Part shown: positions 1 through 5,731 of the stretch, piece by piece
Layout of the letters: every line of letters begins with the position of its first letter
Numbering within the stretch: position 1 is the stretch's first letter
Source: Nitrospinales bacterium
GTDB taxonomy: Bacteria > Nitrospinota_A > UBA7883 > JACRGQ01
Length of the DNA: 8,464 bases
NCBI GenBank assembly: GCA_023248615.1
Contig: JAHFEI010000072.1
Coordinates: forward strand, 1-8,464
Direction of reading: 5' to 3'
Translations under genes and position numbers: made by a program
The notes under the pieces: model-generated
Seen by the model: only the letters and a program-made list of their open reading frames with translations
Told to the model about the DNA's origin: nothing
The model's database searches: none

Positions 1-1
1 A

Positions 2-166
2 CACAGGCTTTCCACCATCCTGCACGCGCACCGGATAATCGTAATGGAAAAAGGCGTGATAATGGAAGAAGGCGCCCACGAGGAGCTTATGGCACGCGAC
101 GGGCTTTACCGGAAAGTGTTTGCCCTACAGTTCAGCGCCCACGGGAGCGGGCCTGCCAGAGCGTGA
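2..166 (+). CDS. ABC exporter, C-terminal fragment (MsbA-like), 5' end outside window
   Basis: Only the last 54 residues and the TGA stop (164-166) are visible. The reading frame starts inside the H-loop (switch) motif of an ABC ATPase: HRLSTI is immediately followed by the typical tail 'HAHRIIVMEKGVIMEEGAHEEL', then a short helix ending in LYRKVFALQF. This order (H-loop, the strand with VMEKG.I.E.G.HEEL, and a final Y....QF) is that of type IV ABC exporters with fused membrane and ATPase domains, such as the lipid A flippase MsbA and multidrug half-transporters. In those proteins this segment closes the nucleotide-binding domain on the cytoplasmic side. The transmembrane half, Walker A and Walker B lie upstream of the window, so the substrate cannot be told; lipid A or a drug-like lipid are the usual assignments. 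The 3' end overlaps the convergent glycosyltransferase gene by 42 bp. Confidence 0.9.
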   Translation, partial: HRLSTILHAHRIIVMEKGVIMEEGAHEELMARDGLYRKVFALQFSAHGSGPARA

Positions 167-1255
167 AAACGCCCAGAAAACCGCCATCACAAAAACAACA
201 AGCTGGTAGGCCAGAAACAGGCTCGGAGCTTCCATCTGGTTTGCCATATTGGAAAGCGCCGCCAGCGCCGCAAACGCGAACATAAGCCCCCTATCAGCCG
301 CCACACCCATGGGACGGAGGAAAACCGAGTGTCCTATCGCCAGGATTACCGGGATAAGCCATATCAGGTAGTGTGGTTCCATCCTGTTTCCGAAGGCGAG
401 CGGCAAGATTGGCAGGTAAAAATAAAAAGGCCCGTAAGAAGGGCCACCGTTCCTGCGGTTGATGGCAAGGTGGCACAATACCGCCACCAGCAACCCGGCA
501 AGGGAACAGGCGGTGCGCACCGCAGGGAACCATTCGCCATTACCGGCGGTGGAAACATCCGGAAGCGATGCGCCAAGTACCCCGGCATAGGCTGAATAGT
601 AGGCCACAATCTTTCCCCCAGCCACCATCCACGGAAGGACGAACACCATTACGGCGACCCAAAAAAATGTCTTCAGGATGATGCCAAACATCCGGTTAAC
701 CAGCAGGAAGACGATTAAAACTACCGGCGCAAGCTTGATGGAAATCCCTGCGGCAAGGAAAAACGAGGCTGTCCATGGCCTTCCACCTTTCAGGAAAACG
801 ACAAAGGCCACTATCGCGGCAAGAACGATAATATTTATCTGCCCGTTGCGAAAATTCGATTGCAACTGGCCAAAGAAAAAAACAAACGTGCCAAGCAACA
901 ACAGCCGGTTTACATCCCTGCCGTTAATCCGCTCCTCCGAATATTTTAGGGAAGCGACCAATAGCAGGAAGCTGGCCGAATACCACACCATATGAGCCGC
1001 CCATACCGGCAGGAAATTAAGAGGCTCTACTATGAACGCGGTAAACAAGGGGTATAGCAGTCCCCATTCGATGCCGTACGGGTTGTTCCCCTTGAAAAAA
1101 ACGTCAGATGCGTACAAATAAATTGTCAGGTCGTTCCCATGCTCCCTCATCACCCCTTTTTTAATCGCCTGTACGAGAAAGAAAACAAACAGCCCGGCAA
1201 CAAGGAAGACGGCGGCCTTTTCATCCCGGTTGCGAGGGGGAATATCCTTATTCAT
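125..1255 (-). CDS. GT87/DUF2029-family polytopic membrane glycosyltransferase
   Basis: A 376-aa, very hydrophobic protein with about ten predicted membrane segments. It has the layout of the GT-C family GT87 (PF09594, formerly DUF2029), whose characterised members move mannose or related sugars from polyprenyl-phosphate carriers onto lipid or glycan acceptors on the outer face of the inner membrane. Visible family marks: an Asp in the first extracytoplasmic loop (HGNDLTIY, about residue 42; the GT-C catalytic base position by inference), the following GNNPYG, then RNGQINIIVLAAI (about 136-148), KGGRPW, a SIKLAP helix (172-177) and MEPHYLIWLIP near 292-302. The ATG at 1255 is preferred over an in-frame GTG at 1273 because a TATAAT hexamer lies 6 nt before the ATG. 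There is no Shine-Dalgarno upstream. The acceptor and donor cannot be inferred. The neighbouring exporter may belong to the same envelope-glycan theme, but it is convergent, not co-transcribed. Confidence 0.82.
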   Translation of the reverse strand: MNKDIPPRNRDEKAAVFLVAGLFVFFLVQAIKKGVMREHGNDLTIYLYASDVFFKGNNPYGIEWGLLYPLFTAFIVEPLNFLPVWAAHMVWYSASFLLLVASLKYSEERINGRDVNRLLLLGTFVFFFGQLQSNFRNGQINIIVLAAIVAFVVFLKGGRPWTASFFLAAGISIKLAPVVLIVFLLVNRMFGIILKTFFWVAVMVFVLPWMVAGGKIVAYYSAYAGVLGASLPDVSTAGNGEWFPAVRTACSLAGLLVAVLCHLAINRRNGGPSYGPFYFYLPILPLAFGNRMEPHYLIWLIPVILAIGHSVFLRPMGVAADRGLMFAFAALAALSNMANQMEAPSLFLAYQLVVFVMAVFWAFSRSGRPAPVGAEL

Positions 1256-1261
1256 TGTGCG

Positions 1262-1267
1262 ATTATA
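1262..1267 (-). promoter_or_regulatory. -10 element (TATAAT) of the glycosyltransferase gene
   Basis: A perfect TATAAT on the minus strand, separated by 6 nt (CGCACA) from the ATG at 1255. With the usual 6-nt discriminator, transcription would begin at the A of the start codon, giving a leaderless mRNA. A -35 match at 17-bp spacing is weak (GCGTCA, 3 of 6). No Shine-Dalgarno is present, which agrees with a leaderless start. Confidence 0.5.
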
Positions 1268-1290
1268 GAACACAGGAGGGCGTGTGACGC

Positions 1291-1299
1291 TGATATACT
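1291..1299 (+). promoter_or_regulatory. Extended -10 (TGaTATACT) of the BFD-like gene
   Basis: TG-A-TATACT matches the extended -10 pattern TGnTATAAT at 8 of its 9 positions, and this class does not need a good -35; none is seen. The hexamer ends at 1299 and the ATG begins at 1306, so the discriminator is 6 nt and the predicted transcript starts at the ATG. The AGGAGG at 1274-1279 lies upstream of this promoter and too far (26 nt) from the ATG to serve it. Confidence 0.45.
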
Positions 1300-1305
1300 T
1301 GCAAC

Positions 1306-1503
1306 ATGGACCAGAAGGAAATTATCGAGGGGCTGAGGCCCATTTGCCTCTGCAAGGGAATAAAGAAAAAGGTCTTCATGAAACATATTGCCGAGGGCAT
1401 AAAAACCGTAGAAGGCCTGAAAAAAGCGACCGGCGCAGGAACCGGCTCGTGCGGCGGAAAGCGTTGTACGCCCAGGATAACCGACCTCATCAAAAACCTG
1501 TAG
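1306..1503 (+). CDS. Small BFD-like [2Fe-2S] protein
   Basis: A 65-aa protein that is essentially one BFD-like [2Fe-2S] domain (Fer2_BFD). Four cysteines are placed as in that family: C14-L-C16 near the N-terminus and C49-GGKR-C54 after the TGAGTGS turn. The second pair is spaced CxxxxC, as in BFD domains appended to some FAD oxidoreductases (GxCQGRxC), not CxxC as in bacterioferritin-associated ferredoxin itself. Between them lies a helix-rich stretch (KKKVFMKHIAEGIKTVEGLKKATG). The family binds one 2Fe-2S cluster and passes electrons to, or docks on, a partner such as bacterioferritin, an oxidoreductase or nitrite reductase; no such partner is in the window. It is cytoplasmic, having no signal peptide. 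The start is supported by the extended -10 directly upstream and by an in-frame stop at 1285-1287. Confidence 0.85.
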   Translation: MDQKEIIEGLRPICLCKGIKKKVFMKHIAEGIKTVEGLKKATGAGTGSCGGKRCTPRITDLIKNL

Positions 1504-1561
1504 CCAAGGCACACCGCCCTCAAAACCAACCCGCCGAAAACCGAAAGCCTGGAAAAACCAG

Positions 1562-3868
1562 CTACAGGCCGAGGTGCCTTTTAACGAGAGAGAGAAAATC
1601 TGCCGGTATCACGGGCTTGTTCACAAAGTCGCTGGCGCCCAACCGCAGGGCATTATCCCGCGCTTCCACCCCAGATAAAGAGGTCACCACAATAACGGGA
1701 ACCATCTTCGTTTGCGGACTCCCATTTACCATTGTCACAAGGCCAAAGCCGTCCATCTCCGGCATTTGGATATCCGTAATAATAAGCGCAGGTGTGACAT
1801 GACGAAACATCTCCAACGCCTCTTTCCCGTTCCCGGCTTCCAAAACCTCAATGCCGCCGAGGCTCCCGATTAGTTCCTTCATCGTTTCCCTGTGTATCTC
1901 CTGGTCGTCCACCACAAGCACTACCTGCCCGCGCTCCGGCAATGTCGCCGTAAATACGCTTCCGATGCCGGGCCGTGACTCCACAGAAAGCGTCCCACCA
2001 TGCGCCAACATGATGTCATAGGCATACGGAAGGCCAAGCCCGGTTCCCATTTCGCCATACGTACCCAAAGTCGTGGTGCGAACATCATTCGTAAAAATAT
2101 TTTCCACCATCTCCTCTAGCACTCCCACGCCGGTATCCCGAACGGCGATAACCGGTTTCCCCGGCTGTGGGGCGAATACGGAAATGCTCCCACCTTCAGG
2201 AGTGAACTTCACCGCATTAGTCAAAAGGTTTTGAAGCGCCTGCCCGAACAATGCCGGATCTGCAAAAATTCGCATATCTTCCGGCAATTCGTTGCGCAGG
2301 GAAATTTTCTTTTGCGATGCCGCAAGCTCAACGCCATGGATATGGATGGCGGCTATCTCGCGGGCCAAGAGAGCAGTTTTGCGGGGAATTATCTTTCCAG
2401 ACCTAAGCCTGCTGTGGTCGAGCAGTTTATCTATCATGGACAATAGCCTGCCGGTTGACTCAAACATCCGCGGCAAAAGGCCTTTCTCCACCATCTCTTT
2501 TGCGCTCATCCTGCCATCATTCAACATTCTCAATGCGCCATAGATGGAAGAAAGCGGCGATTTGAGGTCGTGCGAGACAATAGTTACAAATTGGTCTTTA
2601 AGTTTAGTAGCTTCTTCGGCCTTTTCTTTCGCCTCTTTCAGCGCCTCTTCCGCCCTCTTGCGCTCCGTTATGTCGCGAATTATCGTAACCCGGACATTCC
2701 TGCCCTTGTGGTGTATCTTCCTGCCCCGGATTTCTGCGGGGAACACCGACCCATCCTTTCTTATAGACATAATTTCATATGATCCCTCGGAACTTGCTGT
2801 AACTTTTTCTCTTGCTACTTTCCTGTAATCGGGATGGATAAAAATTTCTATCCCATTTTGGCCAATCACTTCGCCCACACTATAACCATGCATCTGCGCC
2901 GCCTGTCCATTGATATCCAAAATAATTCCCTGGTCGTGAATGATAATCCCTTCATAAGTGGCGTCGGATAATTTCTTTAGCCTCTCCTCGCTTTCCTGCA
3001 ACTGTTCCGTCCGTTCTACAACCAACTTCTCCAGGTTGCTCCGATGCCGTACTATCTCCTCTTCCGCCAACCTTCGATTATTGACCGCATCATTAAACGC
3101 GGCGGCAAGTTCCCCTATCTCGCTTTCGGATTTCACCTCAACGCGGAACCCAAGATTTCCGCTCCCGACCTCCTGCACCCCTTTTATAAATTCACCGACG
3201 GGGTTTATTACCTCTTTGGTAAGCAGGTGGTACGTATAGGTTGCGTACAAGATAAATGCCGCCGCGATAAAGATAAACATTTTCAACACCAGCGTGTGTA
3301 TGTAGGCCAACTCTTTTTTCATCGATACACAGAGCCGCACATAGCCAATCCTTTTCTTGCCGCCAGCGCCAGTGGCGGCGGCGGAAGATGCCTCGCCGGT
3401 AAAGAAACCCTCCTCATCCATGTGACGGGAGGTGATTTCCAGGGGTACAACCGTTTCGCTCACCGATTCGTGCAACGGATGGCCGTAGGTGATGACCGTC
3501 TTCTCCTTGGCGCCATTCTTCAAGGGCGGAGGAGTGAAGGACTGGAGGCGATACTCGGATAGCACCCTTTCTTCGCCTCCCGTAGTTTCTACAACCGCCG
3601 CATAAATCACGTCATCCTGCTTTTTTATCCCCTTCAAAAGGTTTTGCAAAATAACGGTATCTGCCGTTATGAAACCATACTCGGCGCCTGCCGCCAGATT
3701 CTCGGTCAATGAGACAAGCCTTTCGCCGTGCTCCTTGCCCAGCCCCTTTTGGAGCTGGTACACCACAAATAGAATCAGGATTACGCTTACCAGTGCAACG
3801 CCCACAAACATCCGGTAGAGAAGTTGGTAACGCAGTCCGCGTTTATTCATCCCAAGGCGGTTATTCAT
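1562..3868 (-). CDS. Hybrid sensor histidine kinase (periplasmic sensor-HAMP-PAS-HisKA-HATPase-REC)
   Basis: 768 aa, last gene of the operon. Order: membrane segment about 20-39; a periplasmic sensor domain of about 155 residues; second membrane segment about 194-216; HAMP and coiled coil about 217-290; PAS about 295-400 ending in the usual IIRDITERKRAEE; HisKA with phospho-acceptor H433 (SHDLKSP); HATPase with N551 (NLLTNAVKF), DTGVG (578-582) and GTGLGLP (608-614); and a fused receiver with acidic pair D654/D655, phospho-acceptor D699 (ITDIQMPEMDG), T729 and K751. All catalytic residues are present, so it should autophosphorylate and pass phosphate to its own receiver. There is no output domain, so a separate phosphotransfer protein or regulator must act elsewhere. 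ATG 3868 is chosen over 3883 because AAGGAGGT lies just before it; spacing to the ATG is short. It overlaps the upstream gene by 8 nt. The sensor contains an Ala/Gly-rich insert (residues 158-172). Confidence 0.93.
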   Translation of the reverse strand: MNNRLGMNKRGLRYQLLYRMFVGVALVSVILILFVVYQLQKGLGKEHGERLVSLTENLAAGAEYGFITADTVILQNLLKGIKKQDDVIYAAVVETTGGEERVLSEYRLQSFTPPPLKNGAKEKTVITYGHPLHESVSETVVPLEITSRHMDEEGFFTGEASSAAATGAGGKKRIGYVRLCVSMKKELAYIHTLVLKMFIFIAAAFILYATYTYHLLTKEVINPVGEFIKGVQEVGSGNLGFRVEVKSESEIGELAAAFNDAVNNRRLAEEEIVRHRSNLEKLVVERTEQLQESEERLKKLSDATYEGIIIHDQGIILDINGQAAQMHGYSVGEVIGQNGIEIFIHPDYRKVAREKVTASSEGSYEIMSIRKDGSVFPAEIRGRKIHHKGRNVRVTIIRDITERKRAEEALKEAKEKAEEATKLKDQFVTIVSHDLKSPLSSIYGALRMLNDGRMSAKEMVEKGLLPRMFESTGRLLSMIDKLLDHSRLRSGKIIPRKTALLAREIAAIHIHGVELAASQKKISLRNELPEDMRIFADPALFGQALQNLLTNAVKFTPEGGSISVFAPQPGKPVIAVRDTGVGVLEEMVENIFTNDVRTTTLGTYGEMGTGLGLPYAYDIMLAHGGTLSVESRPGIGSVFTATLPERGQVVLVVDDQEIHRETMKELIGSLGGIEVLEAGNGKEALEMFRHVTPALIITDIQMPEMDGFGLVTMVNGSPQTKMVPVIVVTSLSGVEARDNALRLGASDFVNKPVIPADFLSLVKRHLGL

Positions 3869-4802
3869 AAACCTCCTTCGCATTTTTTATTATTGATGCC
3901 GGTATAAGCATGTCCATCAGTTTTGCCGACCTTAAATTCAAGACATACCCAGATGGGTGGGGATAGATAAAAGAAATCTTTGCCGGGTCGGCCCCGTCGA
4001 GTATCCGGGTTGCCAAGTCGGCTCCCTGCCGCCATATATCGTCAAATTCCGTGACTGTGGAAAAGAGCGCGCCCGATTTCACTATGCTCTTTGCAAAACC
4101 AATTATGGGCAACCGGCTCTCCATCGAAACTGTGGTGATGTAGGGCAATGACTGCTCGGAAACAACTTTCTCGTCCATCACCAACCACAAGACATCCACC
4201 TTGCCCATCAAACTGCGGACTGCGGCGGGAGTCTCCGATTCGGAAGAGACTACCTCCTCAACAAGCTGGTACTCCTCCCTGATTAACCTTTTTCCATCCT
4301 TCAAAGCCTGGGACTGGTTGCCGCCATCGTAAACAACGCCTATCTTCTGCGCTTTCGGATATAGCTTCTTAAGCAATTTGAGTTGGTCTCTTGGGTCGGG
4401 ATTCAGCGATATGCCAACAACATTCTTTCGGCCCTGCAGGTATATCTCCGGGCGGGAAACAAGCAGGGACACCACCGGAATGGTGGACGTAGCCTGCGAA
4501 ACGGCCATAGAGGCTTTGGTGCCAATGGCAACTATCAGCTTTGGATGGGAAGCGATAATTGTGGCGGCGATACGGTTCCCCTTTTCCATATCACCTTCCA
4601 TGTCATACTGGTCAACATCCGTATCTGCCTGCCGGATAAAAGCCTTTATCGTTTCATTGTAGGGACGCAAGTCCTGGCTTTTCAGGATAGCTATTTCGGC
4701 GGAGTGTGCAGGAATCGCATGTGACAGGAAGATGGCAATACATAATAGGAAGCACCCATTCCAAGGCGTAAATGTTTTACCCTTCAAAGGCACAAACCCC
4801 AT
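3861..4802 (-). CDS. Periplasmic ABC-type substrate-binding protein (PF04392-like), no transporter partner
   Basis: 313 aa with an N-terminal signal peptide: basic n-region (K7, K9), hydrophobic core about 16-30 and likely cleavage near AHSA|E36. The mature part is a two-lobed periplasmic binding protein resembling the ABC_sub_bind family (PF04392, the TrpX-like group): an AIL-initial strand, the segment HPKLIVAIGTKASMAVSQAT, the lobe-crossing stretch VVGISLNPDPRDQLKLLKKLYPKAQKIGVVYD, then DVLWLVMDEKVV, RLPIIGFAKSIVKSGALFS and a C-terminal lobe ending LRSAKLMDMLIPASIIKNA. In transporter operons this gene is followed by a permease and an ATPase; here it is followed directly by a hybrid kinase with an 8-nt overlap, so a role as ligand-presenting partner of the kinase sensor is more likely than simple transport (inference). 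The ATG at 4802 has only a weak GGGATGG upstream; the gap to the upstream stop is 19 nt. The ligand is not predictable. Confidence 0.85.
   Translation of the reverse strand: MGFVPLKGKTFTPWNGCFLLCIAIFLSHAIPAHSAEIAILKSQDLRPYNETIKAFIRQADTDVDQYDMEGDMEKGNRIAATIIASHPKLIVAIGTKASMAVSQATSTIPVVSLLVSRPEIYLQGRKNVVGISLNPDPRDQLKLLKKLYPKAQKIGVVYDGGNQSQALKDGKRLIREEYQLVEEVVSSESETPAAVRSLMGKVDVLWLVMDEKVVSEQSLPYITTVSMESRLPIIGFAKSIVKSGALFSTVTEFDDIWRQGADLATRILDGADPAKISFIYPHPSGYVLNLRSAKLMDMLIPASIIKNAKEVYE
3871..3878 (-). promoter_or_regulatory. Shine-Dalgarno of the hybrid kinase gene
   Basis: AAGGAGGT on the minus strand, near-perfect complement to the 16S tail, 2 nt before ATG 3868 (3 nt from the AGGAGG core). 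It lies inside the last codons of the substrate-binding protein gene, which suggests translational coupling. The alternative ATG at 3883 has no such site. This is the strongest Shine-Dalgarno in the window. Confidence 0.7.
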
Positions 4803-4821
4803 CTGTCCATCCCAATAATTT

Positions 4822-5730
4822 TCACTGGTGGGTTATTACAAGCCTGTTTCCGGCCCCGGTGCAGGAAACAGGCTCTGAATAATCCAAAGGCGAGTATTTC
4901 GATATGAGATCCACAACCGCGTTATAGACGTACGTCTTTGTATCTACAATATCTGTTCCCTGCATCAAAATGGGCTGGTGCCCGTCCCCGGTGCTGTCCT
5001 TAGAGCTACTTGTAGTGCTGTCTACGTATTTGGAAGCTACTACCACACGGTACGTTACGGTTGTGTCTGTCATATCAATATCGTTTACCGCCTGCCAAGC
5101 GTTGGCGGACTTTAAAAATTTTAAAAATTGCATCCTCGTGATTCGGCTTCCAACAGGCTTGGTAACGTCCGCCCAAACCTTTAGCGATCCGGAGGGCTGT
5201 AAGAACCTGCCGTAGCTTGTGCCCGCCATGCCGGTGGCAAGCATCCTGCTGAAACTATTTTCCATTACAGACTTGAGTAGCTTCCCGGTAAGGCTTACCA
5301 TAACAATGGTAGCGGGAGCTGTGGCAGGAGATATTCCGGTAAGGTTATCGAAAGGTAGAAACAGGTCTACATCCCCTTTCGTCAAGTTTCCTGCAGGAAT
5401 TTTGTCATTGGCAATACCTTTCGACGGCCTCCATCGCACCGACCCTGCATTTATAAGCCCGATTTGGGCACCGGATAGGCCGCTATAGAGCATAGAGTCC
5501 GCAACTATTTGGCCGAGTGCGCTGTCGCAACTGCCGACGTGTTCATAAAATGTGCTTAATTCATTTTTTGTGGAACCTATAACGGTGGGATTGTTATAGA
5601 CGGAGTATTTGTCGCCGTTGTCCTTCGACTGGATGTTTCCACACCCGCCAAGAGTGATGGAAGAAAATAAAATGGCAACCACCACAGGAACCGCAAGCGA
5701 CCTGTACCACCGCGCCATTTTCTTTTCCAT
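4822..5730 (-). CDS. Lipoprotein made only of a 5'-nucleotidase C-terminal domain
   Basis: 302 aa. The signal peptide ends in a lipobox L-G-G-C30, so the mature protein is lipid-anchored. The rest resembles the 5'-nucleotidase C-terminal domain (PF02872): SALGQIVADSM (70-80), INAGSVR (93-99), LTKGDVDLFLPFDN (116-129), GRFLQPSG (174-181) and STGDGHQP (246-253). In UshA and CD73 this domain holds the nucleotide, while an N-terminal metallophosphatase domain does the chemistry; that domain is absent and there is no room for a remnant. From recalled CD73 positions, N94, R99, F127, Y235 and D249 line up with N390, R395, F417, F500 and D506, so the binding pocket looks kept, with a Ser/Thr-rich insert at 236-247. 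C68 and C290 could form a disulfide. ATG 5730 (1 nt after the receptor stop, GAGGGAG 7 nt before it) is preferred to a TTG at 5748. Hydrolysis is not expected. Confidence 0.82.
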   Translation of the reverse strand: MEKKMARWYRSLAVPVVVAILFSSITLGGCGNIQSKDNGDKYSVYNNPTVIGSTKNELSTFYEHVGSCDSALGQIVADSMLYSGLSGAQIGLINAGSVRWRPSKGIANDKIPAGNLTKGDVDLFLPFDNLTGISPATAPATIVMVSLTGKLLKSVMENSFSRMLATGMAGTSYGRFLQPSGSLKVWADVTKPVGSRITRMQFLKFLKSANAWQAVNDIDMTDTTVTYRVVVASKYVDSTTSSSKDSTGDGHQPILMQGTDIVDTKTYVYNAVVDLISKYSPLDYSEPVSCTGAGNRLVITHQ

Positions 5731-5731
5731 G

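Noticed and set aside
1506..1580. Terminator between the BFD gene and the kinase gene
   Set aside because: AAGGCAC and GTGCCTT are exact complements and a short T-run follows on the plus strand, but the arms are 61 nt apart and no compact GC-rich hairpin with a T tract is present on either strand.
1284..1802. 172-codon plus-strand frame with GTG start behind AGGAGGG
   Set aside because: It runs through the iron-sulfur gene in another frame and into the kinase antisense; composition is rich in Arg/Pro/Lys with no domain likeness.
3044..3562. 172-codon plus-strand frame antisense to the kinase
   Set aside because: It lies fully within the HAMP and sensor coding region on the other strand and has no domain likeness; the His-rich composition reflects the opposing codons.
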